Shown here in pieces: positions 17,115 through 25,834 of a DNA stretch of 57,259 nucleotides. The position numbers and the translations under genes are program-made. The stretch covers positions 1 to 57,259 of the forward strand of contig JAGCKR010000061.1 of assembly GCA_017647405.1 (NCBI GenBank), in the 5' to 3' direction. The stretch is from Alphaproteobacteria bacterium. Its GTDB lineage: Bacteria > Pseudomonadota > Alphaproteobacteria > CAAHEQ01 > UBA3637. The notes beneath the pieces are model-generated. The model was given only the letters and a program-made list of their open reading frames with translations. It searched no databases and had not been told where the DNA came from. Positions within the stretch are counted from its first letter, which is position 1; every line of letters starts with the position of its first letter.

Positions 17115-20100
17115 ATGATGACACAACAACACATTCTTCCTGATTTTGATGAAGCTAGCAGTTCACAAATCCCTGCGATTTTGCAGTTGATTAACTTGGG
17201 GTATACCTATATTCCAAGATATACGGTTGGTGAACATAGAAGTAGCAAAAGCCATTATATTTTAACAGATATTGCTTTTGAGGCTATCAGAAAGATTAAC
17301 GATGCACAAATCTCGGACAAAAGTATTAAAGAGGTCATTGATGATTTGGAAAAGGTTAAAATGGATGATGGAGTTATTGTTGCCTCTCAAAACATTTTTT
17401 CAAATTTATTAGGTGGTGTTAGTGTTACTGAAATTATTGGTGGGAAAAGAACATCTCCACAACTTAAATTTATTGATTGGGAAAATCCACTGAATAACAC
17501 CTTTCATGTGGTTCCTGAGTTTGAAATCAGCGAAGAACATGACAGAAGACCGGATATTGTTTTGTTTGTAAATGGGATTCCTTTGGCGGTTATTGAGAAC
17601 AAGAAAAACTCTGTTCCTGTTGATGAAGCTGTTCGTCAAATGATCAGAAATCAAGAAGGAAATCAAACTCCAAAGTTCTTTTTATATCCCCAATTATTGA
17701 TTGCTACAAATGGAAAGAGTGTTAAATATGGCACAATGTTAACACCTCAAGAGTTTTATGCCGTTTGGAAAGAAAAGGATGCTGATGAAAAATATGAAGC
17801 CAATGTTTTAAAATCAATCAATACACTTGTTTCTGAAAAGATTATGAAACAAATATCATCAGATTTGGCCAGATACCAATATCAACAAGAAGAAAAACAA
17901 AACACAACAGAACAAGACAGAACAATTTATAGCCTTTTAAAACCCGAAAGATTGTTGGATTTAGTTCGTAATTTTACTCTTTACGATAATGGGAAGAAAA
18001 AAGTAACCCGTTATCAGCAATACTTTGCCGTTAAAAAGATTTTAAACCGTATTAACACAATGGATGAGAATGGAAAACGTCAAGGCGGTCTTGTTTGGCA
18101 TACACAAGGTTCTGGCAAATCCTTAACAATGGTTATGTTGGTTAAAAATCTGATTGAAAAGATACAAAACCCTCGTGTTATTGTTGTAACAGACAGAACG
18201 GATTTGGATGCTCAAATTAGAGATACATTTAAGGCTTGTAATATCAAAGTTGGTGTTCAACAAGCAACATCTTCAAGCGACCTAATAAAACGCATTAAAA
18301 CAAAGACAACTGATGTTATTACAACTTTGGTGCACAAATTTGAAAAAGAAAAGAAATTCAAAGATGAAGATAACAATATCTTTATTTTAATTGATGAAGC
18401 CCACAGAACACAAGGTGGTGATGCAAATGGGCAGATGAATTTAATCTTGCCAAATGCTTGTCAAATTGCTTTCACTGGTACACCGTTGATGAAAAAGCAA
18501 AAATCAGAACAAAAGTTCGGTGGCATCATTGATGCTTATACTATTTCAGAAGCCGAAGAAGATGGTGCTATTTTGCCTTTGATTTATCAAGGAAGATTTG
18601 TGGAACAAACAGTTAATTCTATTGTTGATAAGTTTTATGACCGAGTTGCCCAAAATTTAACTGATGATCAAAAAAAGGACTTTGAAAAGAAATGTGTTTC
18701 AAAATCATTACTAGAAGAAACCTCTCAACGTGTTGAAATGATTGCCTTAGATGTGCATGAGCACTTTATGAACAATTTTAAAAACACAGGATTGAAAGGA
18801 CAATTAGTGGCACCGAGTAAACATGCTGCTGTTTTGTTTAAAAATGCTTTGGATATGTTGGGGGGTATTCATTCAGAGGTTGTTATTTCAGACACAACAT
18901 TTGATGAAGGTGATGAAGATAAATTGCCAGAATATAAAGCAACAGTAAGCAAATTTATTGCTGAAGAAAAAAGAAGATACGGCTCTTTGGAAAAAAGAGA
19001 AACAATGATTATCAATGACTATAAGAAAAACCCAGAAGGCTGTGAACTTTTGATCGTTGTAGATAAACTTTTAACAGGATTTGATGCTCCTTGTGATACG
19101 GTTTTATACCTTGCAAAGCAGTTAAAAGATCATAACTTATTGCAAGCTGTTGCCCGTGTTAATCGTGTTTATAATGGCGAAACAGGAAAACAAACAAAAG
19201 TTTGTGGTTTAATCGTTGATTATTCAAAAAATGCTAAAAATTTAAAAGATGCTTTGAAATTATTTTCACATTATGACCCTGATGATATTGAAAGAGCTTT
19301 GTTAAATACAGATGAACAAATCAAATGCTTGGAAAATATCTATCAAAAGCTTCATTCAACATTTAATGACATCAAAGACATCCATAATACAGATGCTTAT
19401 ATTCAAGCATTGGAAGAAAATGAAGAAAAGAGAGAAGAATTCTATGAAGATGTTAATAAATTTATTAGAACATTTTCAAGTTGTTGCTACCTCTATGATT
19501 TTTATGATAAATTTGATAAAGATAAATTAAGTAGATATCAAAAGGATTTAAAACGCTTTGTTGAAATAAAAAAGACAGCTCAACTCTATATGGCCGAAAC
19601 AGTTGATTTTTCAAAATACAAAGATCAATTACACAAATTATTGGATAAGTATGTTACAGCTGAAAATGTTGAAGTTTTATCAAAAGAAATTAGCCTTTCA
19701 AACATGGCTGAATTTAACCAATATATTGAAGATGAAAAGAATGGTTTATCTCAAAAATCAAAAGCAGCAGCTATTGCAGCCCAAACAAGTAAGGTTATTA
19801 GTGAAAGATACCATCAAGATGAGGTGTTCTATAAAAAGTTTTCCGATAGAATTAAGGCCTTATTAGAAGAATTAAAAACTGCTAGAAAAGAGGATATTTC
19901 TGCTCTTTATCAAGAGATAAAAGATATTCAAGAACAAGTGGAACATTATGAAGATAATGATATTCCTGAAGAAATTAGAACATTAAAAGTTTATCATCCT
20001 TTTTATCGAAATATCAAAGCATTAATTCCTGATATAGATATTGATGAGGAAACCTTTATAGGTATTGTTTGTAACATTGTAGATATCATTAAAAGAAATA

Positions 20101-20264
20101 AAATTGTTGATTTTGAATACAATATTGATATTAGAAGAAAAATCCTTATTTTAGTGGAAGATTATCTGTTTGATGATGTTGATGTTAAGTTGACAGGTAA
20201 TCAAATTCAAGTTATTGCAGAAAAATGTTGGGATTTGGCAATAGAAAATAAGGATATCCTGTAA
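17115..20264 (+). CDS. hsdR: Type I restriction endonuclease, motor subunit
   Basis: A 1049-aa protein that cuts DNA after ATP-driven translocation when the target is unmethylated. The N-terminal PD-(D/E)xK nuclease is at about 140-170 (RRPDIVLFV, then AVIENKK). The SF2 motor follows, with Walker A TQGSGKS at about 330-336, DEAH at about 427-430, the FTGTP motif and the VARVNRVY motif. The C-terminal helical region binds M/S. The start at 17115 is chosen because GGAG is 9 bases upstream; the ATG at 17097 has none. The previous gene ends at 17110. Confidence 0.96.
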   Translation: MMTQQHILPDFDEASSSQIPAILQLINLGYTYIPRYTVGEHRSSKSHYILTDIAFEAIRKINDAQISDKSIKEVIDDLEKVKMDDGVIVASQNIFSNLLGGVSVTEIIGGKRTSPQLKFIDWENPLNNTFHVVPEFEISEEHDRRPDIVLFVNGIPLAVIENKKNSVPVDEAVRQMIRNQEGNQTPKFFLYPQLLIATNGKSVKYGTMLTPQEFYAVWKEKDADEKYEANVLKSINTLVSEKIMKQISSDLARYQYQQEEKQNTTEQDRTIYSLLKPERLLDLVRNFTLYDNGKKKVTRYQQYFAVKKILNRINTMDENGKRQGGLVWHTQGSGKSLTMVMLVKNLIEKIQNPRVIVVTDRTDLDAQIRDTFKACNIKVGVQQATSSSDLIKRIKTKTTDVITTLVHKFEKEKKFKDEDNNIFILIDEAHRTQGGDANGQMNLILPNACQIAFTGTPLMKKQKSEQKFGGIIDAYTISEAEEDGAILPLIYQGRFVEQTVNSIVDKFYDRVAQNLTDDQKKDFEKKCVSKSLLEETSQRVEMIALDVHEHFMNNFKNTGLKGQLVAPSKHAAVLFKNALDMLGGIHSEVVISDTTFDEGDEDKLPEYKATVSKFIAEEKRRYGSLEKRETMIINDYKKNPEGCELLIVVDKLLTGFDAPCDTVLYLAKQLKDHNLLQAVARVNRVYNGETGKQTKVCGLIVDYSKNAKNLKDALKLFSHYDPDDIERALLNTDEQIKCLENIYQKLHSTFNDIKDIHNTDAYIQALEENEEKREEFYEDVNKFIRTFSSCCYLYDFYDKFDKDKLSRYQKDLKRFVEIKKTAQLYMAETVDFSKYKDQLHKLLDKYVTAENVEVLSKEISLSNMAEFNQYIEDEKNGLSQKSKAAAIAAQTSKVISERYHQDEVFYKKFSDRIKALLEELKTARKEDISALYQEIKDIQEQVEHYEDNDIPEEIRTLKVYHPFYRNIKALIPDIDIDEETFIGIVCNIVDIIKRNKIVDFEYNIDIRRKILILVEDYLFDDVDVKLTGNQIQVIAEKCWDLAIENKDIL

Positions 20265-20265
20265 G

Positions 20266-20961
20266 ATGCAATATAACTCTGAAAAAATAGGTCTTGTTAA
20301 TATCTTTCAAGAAAAACGAAAGAGTCTTTCTATTAGAGTTTTCCCAAATTCTGATGTGGTTGTTAAAGCACCCACAGAAGCAACCCAAGATGAAATAACT
20401 TCATTTATTGGTCGCAAACAAAGATGGATAAAAAAACAACTAGATTATTTTAAACAATTCACAGAGCCAAAAGAAAAAGAAGCCATTTCTGGCGTTAGTC
20501 TGCTTTATTTAGGACGACAATATCAATTAATTATTCAAAAATCATATTTAAAAAATGTTGTTAAAGTTGAAAAAAATAAGATAGTTATTTATTCGTCAGA
20601 TCCAAACAATAAAGAAGAACTAAAAAAAGATTTAGATAAATGGTTTTTGGCAAGGGCTGAAAAAGTTTTTAATGAAAGATTGAAGGTTTGTGTTCAAACA
20701 TTTCCCAATCTGGAAATTCCTCAACTTAAGATAAGAAAATTAAAAAAAAGATGGGGAAGTTATTTAACTCAACATCAAATTATTTTAAATCCAATGTTAA
20801 TTCAGGCATCTAAATCTGGTATTGACTATATTATCACACATGAACTATGCCATTTTTATCAAAAAGAACATAATGAACAATTTTTTAAGATGTTAGAACT
20901 TCGTATTCCTCAATGGAAACAGATCGATTCAAAAATGGAAACACTATTACTTGGTAAATAA
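20266..20961 (+). CDS. YgjP/M48-type metallopeptidase
   Basis: A 231-aa protein of the DUF45 (YgjP, UtpA-like) group of zinc peptidases. HELCHFYQKEHNEQF at about 187-201 gives HExCH and the third ligand region, and the upstream KRWGSYLTQHQI strand is typical. It begins one base after the hsdR stop, so it is the last gene of the restriction operon. The same gene is found next to hsdR in many bacteria. A role in cutting restriction subunits or stress targets is possible but unproven. Confidence 0.88.
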   Translation: MQYNSEKIGLVNIFQEKRKSLSIRVFPNSDVVVKAPTEATQDEITSFIGRKQRWIKKQLDYFKQFTEPKEKEAISGVSLLYLGRQYQLIIQKSYLKNVVKVEKNKIVIYSSDPNNKEELKKDLDKWFLARAEKVFNERLKVCVQTFPNLEIPQLKIRKLKKRWGSYLTQHQIILNPMLIQASKSGIDYIITHELCHFYQKEHNEQFFKMLELRIPQWKQIDSKMETLLLGK

Positions 20962-21011
20962 AATACCTTTCAACCTATCTAAAAATAATTCAATAAATCT
21001 TCATTTTTTTT

Positions 21012-21041
21012 GCGGACGAAGGGAAAAAAGTACGACAGGAT
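21012..21041 (+). promoter_or_regulatory. 30-bp leader element, copy 1
   Basis: Starts GCGGAC and ends AAAAAGTACGACAGGAT, 44 bases before the 21086 start. It aligns without gaps with 23757-23786, upstream of another island gene. The last 17 bases are identical. It may be a shared promoter or operator. Confidence 0.55.
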
Positions 21042-21085
21042 AGTTATCAGATAACAAAATGATACTATTCTGAAAGGATTTTTAA

Positions 21086-21466
21086 ATGTCTGCAACTACT
21101 CAAAATTCCGTTATTAAATCAACTGAATTGGAAAACATAATGTCCTATTGTTATGGGACGGAGAACTATTACAAAAACAACCTCTATACATTCAACTACA
21201 CTGATGGCATCAAGACTTTCTGTGAAAAGGCTGATGCTTATTGGCTATTAGATATTATTGAAAGTGTTTGCAGAACCCATAAAGAAATTCACAATGATTT
21301 TATTCTCATTGAACTATCAGTTAATAAAGACAATCAAGCAACCATTACCTTTGAAGATGCTAAGAAAACCTTTTACAAACAACAAATCTCTTTCACCGAT
21401 TGCCCAGAAGGAACTTGGAGATTTTATTTTGACAACAATGTTTTCTTTTGGAATGGAGAGTATTAA
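21086..21466 (+). CDS. DUF6876-like protein
   Basis: A 126-aa protein. YTDGIKTFCEKADAYWLLDI (about 38-57), the charged centre with TFEDAKK and the C-terminal TDCPEGTWRFYF then VFFWNGEY fit the DUF6876 pattern of plasmid and island genes. Its function is unknown. AAAGGA lies 8 bases before the ATG. It directly precedes an ankyrin gene, its stop and the next ATG being adjacent. The 30-bp element at 21012 lies upstream. Confidence 0.75.
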   Translation: MSATTQNSVIKSTELENIMSYCYGTENYYKNNLYTFNYTDGIKTFCEKADAYWLLDIIESVCRTHKEIHNDFILIELSVNKDNQATITFEDAKKTFYKQQISFTDCPEGTWRFYFDNNVFFWNGEY

Positions 21467-21922
21467 ATGAATGAACTATTAAAAGCATTGATTGAAAGTG
21501 ATTTAAACAAAGCAAGAGAGTTAATTAAGGCTGGGGCTAACCTCAATGAACCATATAATAAGAATGGCTGGACACCTTTCTTATGGGTGGTGAAGGAGTT
21601 TTATGAAGAAGAAGTTATTGAAGAATTCATTCAACTAGGTGGAGATATCAATCAATGCACCAATGAAAACCAATCACCCATGATGATTGCTGCCACACAT
21701 AGGAGTTCTCCCGAAGTTATCAACTTATTGGCAAGATATGGTGCTGATGCCAACAAACAGGATAGTTATGGTTTTACTCCATTGATGAGAATTTTAAAAC
21801 ACCCCCAACTTTCCATGAGAAAATCGGTTGTAAAAGCATTGATAGACATGGGATGTGATTTAACAGATCTTAAAAACATTCAAGGTCAAACAGCAATAGA
21901 TATGATGTTAGAAAGGATTTGA
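21467..21922 (+). CDS. Ankyrin-repeat protein 3
   Basis: A 151-aa protein made of about four ankyrin units. ARELIKAGANLNEPYNKNGW, then FIQLGGDINQCTNENQSPMM, then LLARYGADANKQDSYGFTPL, then LIDMGCDLTDLKNIQGQTAI. It is a near-parallel paralogue of 21972-22427, with the same length and the same ending (MLERI / MFERI). Probably a cytoplasmic binding protein. Starts on the base after the DUF6876-like gene. Confidence 0.88.
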   Translation: MNELLKALIESDLNKARELIKAGANLNEPYNKNGWTPFLWVVKEFYEEEVIEEFIQLGGDINQCTNENQSPMMIAATHRSSPEVINLLARYGADANKQDSYGFTPLMRILKHPQLSMRKSVVKALIDMGCDLTDLKNIQGQTAIDMMLERI

Positions 21923-21971
21923 TTACGGTTTTAAATCAATAAATACATACACACATGTATAAGGAACAAAA

Positions 21972-22427
21972 ATGGATAAGTTAGTCATTCGTGTCGCAGA
22001 ACAAAATTTAACCAAAATAAAAGAACTCATCAATCAAGGATATGATTTAAATAAACCTTATAACGAGCATGGTTGGACACCATTTACCTTGGCAGTTGCT
22101 CAAAAGTTTCAAGTGTCTTTTATAAATGAATTGATTAAACTGGGTGGTGATATCAATCAACCAATCAAAGATGGCAGGACACCACTTATGCTATCTTGTT
22201 TATCCAGAAAATACCCCAATGTTTTAAAACTACTTATTCAATATGGAGCAGATGTGAATGCTCAGGACAAGAATGGATATACTGCTTTGATGCAGATTTT
22301 AAGACTCAATAACCTCTCTGAGAAAAAAGCATTTATCAAAACTTTGATAGATAATGGAGCAGATTTAACAACCATAAAGAACATTTATGGTAAAACGGCT
22401 CTGGATATTATGTTTGAAAGGATTTAG
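21972..22427 (+). CDS. Ankyrin-repeat protein 4
   Basis: A 151-aa paralogue of the previous gene with four ankyrin units (IKELINQGYDLNKPYNEHGW, FINELIKLGGDINQPIKDGR, LIQYGADVNAQDKNGYTALM, TLIDNGADLTTIKNIYGKTA). AAGGAAC precedes the ATG. Tandem duplication explains the pair. It is convergent with the beta-helix/HTH gene, whose stop is only 14 bases away. Confidence 0.88.
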   Translation: MDKLVIRVAEQNLTKIKELINQGYDLNKPYNEHGWTPFTLAVAQKFQVSFINELIKLGGDINQPIKDGRTPLMLSCLSRKYPNVLKLLIQYGADVNAQDKNGYTALMQILRLNNLSEKKAFIKTLIDNGADLTTIKNIYGKTALDIMFERI

Positions 22428-22441
22428 TTTGATTCCATTAT

Positions 22442-23548
22442 TTAATCTTTCTTCCAATGCTTTTTTCTTAATTCTTTTAACAAATTCCAGTCTTGTTCCA
22501 GATATGCCTTTAATGCATCCAAAGGATATACAATATCTCGTCCTTCTCCTTTGAATGGTAAAGATTCCTTTGTAATTTGCATTTGATCATTTTTTCGTTT
22601 TTCTTGTAGTGTTCTCACAGATTTTCCCAAAAAGCGAGCAGCTTGCTTTGGATTTAACCAACCTTTTTGAAGGGCATCTTGATATTCTCGTTCTTCTGTG
22701 TCATCAATATTTTGACCAATATTAAGACCTAAATTAGCAATTTCTTTTTCACATCCACTTTTTTCTAATGCTTTTGCCAGTTCCTTTTGTGTATCTAAAA
22801 TCTGTTGTGTCCCTGGATGAGCAAAAGCAATGTTTTCAAAAATACATTGTTTATTAAATGAAATTCCTTTCATGTCTAATATGTTAAAAAATGAGATACC
22901 TGTCAATTTTACAAGACCTAATAAATTTGCATTTCTTGCTTCAAATCTTCCTAAAAATAAAGTGTCTCGTATAACAAACTTTGAAGAAGTTTCTATGTAA
23001 GCCTTGTTCAAATTAACAATACTATTTTTGCCAAATATGCTTTCTTCAATATAAAACATATTTGAGATTGAGGTGTTTTCTAAATCAAATCGTTCTTTAA
23101 AATTACATTTATTAAAAATAATATCTTTTGAAATTTTTGATTTTAAAGATAGTTCTTTTCTAAACAAACAATTCCTAAAACATAAATCAATAGAAATTGG
23201 TTCTTCTATTATTAGTGGGGTAATAAATTGGCAATCTATAAAAAATATTCCTTCTATCGATAACCTTTTATGAACGGATTGTTTATTATTTGCAAATAAT
23301 TTTTTTAATAAGGAAATATTCTTGATACTAAAAGATAATCGCTCAAAAATCAAAATCCAACCTTGATATCCTCCGGCAATCCTAAGTCCAAAACAAATTT
23401 GTTTGGATGGTAAAGGTCTTGCAGTCATTAAACAATCATATAACTGCGTTTCTGTTATTTCTAATGGTTCATAAATTGTTTGTTTCCCATAAAGACAAAT
23501 ATCTTTGTCATAAACAGATTTAAAATAACTGACTTCATTTTCATACAT
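22442..23548 (-). CDS. Pentapeptide-like beta-helix fused to a C-terminal HTH
   Basis: A 368-aa protein. Residues about 85-235 carry irregular pentapeptide-like steps with repeated F/L-x-N/D-C-x-F (FRNCLF, FNKCNF, ARNANL), predicting a right-handed beta-helix. Residues about 290-345 have the MerR/excisionase-type HTH (LNPKQAARFLGKSVRTLQEK, then a wing and YPLDALKAYLEQ). The combination is unusual: a DNA-binding head with a DNA-like or binding rod. The start at 23548 has GAGG 6 bases upstream. Two perfect dyads in its promoter region may be its operators. Confidence 0.72.
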   Translation of the reverse strand: MYENEVSYFKSVYDKDICLYGKQTIYEPLEITETQLYDCLMTARPLPSKQICFGLRIAGGYQGWILIFERLSFSIKNISLLKKLFANNKQSVHKRLSIEGIFFIDCQFITPLIIEEPISIDLCFRNCLFRKELSLKSKISKDIIFNKCNFKERFDLENTSISNMFYIEESIFGKNSIVNLNKAYIETSSKFVIRDTLFLGRFEARNANLLGLVKLTGISFFNILDMKGISFNKQCIFENIAFAHPGTQQILDTQKELAKALEKSGCEKEIANLGLNIGQNIDDTEEREYQDALQKGWLNPKQAARFLGKSVRTLQEKRKNDQMQITKESLPFKGEGRDIVYPLDALKAYLEQDWNLLKELRKKHWKKD

Positions 23549-23610
23549 GGGACACCTCTTTTTTGAATGCATCATACCACAAATTGTCCCAAAAGTCCAG
23601 ATGATTCAAA

Positions 23611-23744
23611 AATGTTAAAAAACATACATTTTTTAACATTATGTCTGAACATATTGATTTTATTAATGTTTTAAAGAGAGTTATTTTAGCATAACATCCA
23701 AAATGTTAAAGTTTGTTAAGTATCATTACTTTTTTTAACATTTT
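23611..23744. promoter_or_regulatory. Two perfect AATGTTAAA dyads
   Basis: AATGTTAAAA (23611-23620) is mirrored by TTTTAACATT (23631-23640), 10-base spacer. AAAATGTTAAA (23700-23710) is mirrored by TTTAACATTTT (23734-23744), 23-base spacer. A looser AATGTTTTAAA lies between. They sit between two divergent genes. Confidence 0.65.
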
Positions 23745-23756
23745 ATACATTTTTTA

Positions 23757-23786
23757 GCGGACAAGACCGAAAAAGTACGACAGGAT
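23757..23786 (+). promoter_or_regulatory. 30-bp leader element, copy 2
   Basis: Matches 21012-21041 without gaps, with the same GCGGAC start and AAAAAGTACGACAGGAT end, 33 bases before the 23820 start. Confidence 0.55.
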
Positions 23787-23819
23787 GTATTTAGATGATA
23801 AAATTTAAAAGGAGTTTAC

Positions 23820-24401
23820 ATGATTAACCAAACTTATATTGATGATAAAAAAGTAAAAGACATTTTGACTTACATTTCTGGAATGAGACATGCTGAACAA
23901 ATCCGAATGATGTTCCTTTGTTCCTTAAATGGAATGAGAAGCATCAACTTTTGTTATCTGCAAATTAAAGATGTCTATAATCCAGACGAAAGTATTAAAG
24001 ATGTTATTTGTCTCGATGAGAATAAGAATAAAGGCAAATTTGGGGAAAACTATTATTTAAATAGTCAAATGAAGAAAGAATTTAGGGAATATCTGAAGTT
24101 CTTAAAGTCCAAAGATAATGAATTAAATCCTGATGATTACCTTTTTAAATCTCAAAAGTTAGGCAAACCTTATAATAGAGTTTCTATCAGTAGGTTGTTC
24201 TCTAATATCTATAAAAAGTTCAATATCCATGGTGCAAGTCATTTTGGCAGACACTTGTTCGTGTCTAAGTTGGTTAATAGTGGTGTTAATATCTGTTTGG
24301 TCCAAAAACTTGCTAACCATAGAAATATCAGCACAACTCAAAGATACTTCAACTATAATCCCCAAATGCTTTCAAAAGCTGTGGAGAATATCAAGGTATA
24401 A
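23820..24401 (+). CDS. Catalytic-domain-only tyrosine recombinase
   Basis: A 193-aa protein that is only the catalytic domain of the tyrosine recombinase family. R40 (LNGMRSIN), H141 and R144 (HFGRHLF), H167 (LANHRNIS) and nucleophile Y176 (QRYFNYN) are all present. There is no arm- or core-binding domain. AAAGGAG precedes the ATG by 7 bases. Its partner or target is unknown; single-domain enzymes of this kind can act as inversion or accessory recombinases. It lies beyond the 30-bp element. Confidence 0.88.
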   Translation: MINQTYIDDKKVKDILTYISGMRHAEQIRMMFLCSLNGMRSINFCYLQIKDVYNPDESIKDVICLDENKNKGKFGENYYLNSQMKKEFREYLKFLKSKDNELNPDDYLFKSQKLGKPYNRVSISRLFSNIYKKFNIHGASHFGRHLFVSKLVNSGVNICLVQKLANHRNISTTQRYFNYNPQMLSKAVENIKV

Positions 24402-24408
24402 TAATAAA

Positions 24409-24705
24409 CTAAAAAACAGAAACAAGATCTTCTTTTATTAATTCATAAAAAGAAGGATCAATTTTGTTATAATCAGTAAAATTAACAATATAAGGTAAAG
24501 ATGAAGCATCAAATATTTGTTTGATTTCAGACATCAAAACAAGTGGCATTTCTTTATCGCCTTTTATTAAAATATCCAAATCTGAAACAGGAGAATGAGA
24601 TCCCTTAACCCTAGAACCATAATAGTAGAAAGTATAACCTTCTATGTAAGGCTTTAAAAGCCTTCTAATCAGATCTTCCTGTGCAGACAAAACACCTTTT
24701 ATCAT
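24409..24705 (-). CDS. mntA: MNT nucleotidyltransferase, type VII antitoxin
   Basis: A 98-aa minimal nucleotidyltransferase. GSx10DxD is complete: G30-S31, then D42 and D44 in SDLDILIKG. In type VII systems this enzyme adds AMP groups to the HEPN toxin to silence it. The gene follows the HEPN gene with a one-base gap, in the usual HEPN-then-MNT order. The region after DxD is short but the family is small. Confidence 0.9.
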   Translation of the reverse strand: MIKGVLSAQEDLIRRLLKPYIEGYTFYYYGSRVKGSHSPVSDLDILIKGDKEMPLVLMSEIKQIFDASSLPYIVNFTDYNKIDPSFYELIKEDLVSVF

Positions 24706-24706
24706 C

Positions 24707-25126
24707 TTACTCTGTTTCCAATGCTTTTTCTAACGAGGCAATCAAATATTCAACATCAACAATAAAACCAGGAATTGTTTCTAACAATTCTCTTGCCTTT
24801 TCTGGGTTATACTCATGTGATGTATCGTTTCTATGGGCATAATAATTTTTCCAGTTTTCCCAATTTGGAATCATTCCGTATCCAGCCATAAAACGAAAGA
24901 TATTATTGATTGTCAATTCTACATCAGATTTGCCATATTCTAATTTTAAATATCTTTTCATCATTTTCCATGATGTTTCTGTCGTATATTCATATCTTTG
25001 AATACATGAATCAGCAACAATGTTTTTCATTGTATTATCTAAATCAGATTGATAAATCCCCCAACATTCTTTTAAAGTGGCAAGAGCATTTTTTAATCCA
25101 TCTATCTGCAAATCTTTTTTATTCAT
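24707..25126 (-). CDS. hepT: HEPN toxin of an HEPN-MNT pair
   Basis: A 139-aa HI0074-like protein. The catalytic RX4HXY motif is RNDTSHEY at about 112-119, next to a Trp/Asn-rich helix, and the remaining helices are typical of the four-helix HEPN fold. HEPN toxins cleave RNA, often tRNA or mRNA. The start at 25126 has GAGAGG upstream, and the ORF upstream has no such site. It is the first gene of the pair and probably under their common promoter. Confidence 0.9.
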   Translation of the reverse strand: MNKKDLQIDGLKNALATLKECWGIYQSDLDNTMKNIVADSCIQRYEYTTETSWKMMKRYLKLEYGKSDVELTINNIFRFMAGYGMIPNWENWKNYYAHRNDTSHEYNPEKARELLETIPGFIVDVEYLIASLEKALETE

Positions 25127-25177
25127 TAAACACCTCTCTTTTCTTTTAAAATAACACAACAAAAATTAAAACTCAAC

Positions 25178-25720
25178 TTAATTTTCATTGAATTTTTTCC
25201 AAAAATTAGTTGAAACTCTGTTTATCTCTTTATCTAATTCATCAGTATTTGATGAACTATTCATTATTATAAATTCCAAACAAGATATGAAATCCGTAAT
25301 TATTCGTAACACTCTTTCTAAATCATTCGTATTAGGTAAATCAATGGGGTATATATCAAAGCTATGAACTAAATTATCGCGACAAATTTTCAAAGTATTT
25401 CTATCATTTGAATCCTTAAAATTATCCCATTGACGCTTAACATTTTCAATTTCATTTAAACATTTTTCCCTACATCTTTCTGCAAATTCATGTTTTATTG
25501 TTTCATTACAGTCAATTAAAACCAAACATCCTTTTGCTTCATAATCTGACATAGAATGTCTTTCCTTATTATAATCACTATCGTAATGTCTTTTTGCAAA
25601 AAAATCTTTATTCTCATAAATGGTATTAATTAAAAAGTCTAAATTACATTTTTTACCATTCTTATTGGGTTCTAAAATTTTTCGTATATTTACAATACAA
25701 TTCAAATACAAACCGTTCAA
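25178..25720 (-). pseudogene. AbiU2/HEPN-like gene, damaged at the 5' end
   Basis: A 180-aa open frame with a helical, AbiU2-like sequence. CRDNLVHSFDIY near residue 118 holds an RX4H motif (R-DNLV-H), the HEPN hallmark. The frame has no ATG: it opens after an in-frame TAA at 25739-25741 and its first usable codon is TTG. The first residues (LNGLYLNCIVNIRKIL) look like the middle of a domain. A short frame upstream on the same strand (MNAWKKEEVQLIMKK then stop) may be the lost N-terminus. I read it as a broken gene, though a TTG start cannot be excluded. Confidence 0.6.
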
Positions 25721-25834
25721 ACAAGTTTGAAAAAAGTTTTATAAATTACAAGGTTCTAGCACTATTTTTTCATAATTAACTGGACTTCCTCTTTTTTCCA
25801 AGCATTCATCGTGTTATAACAAAAGGAGTTAATT

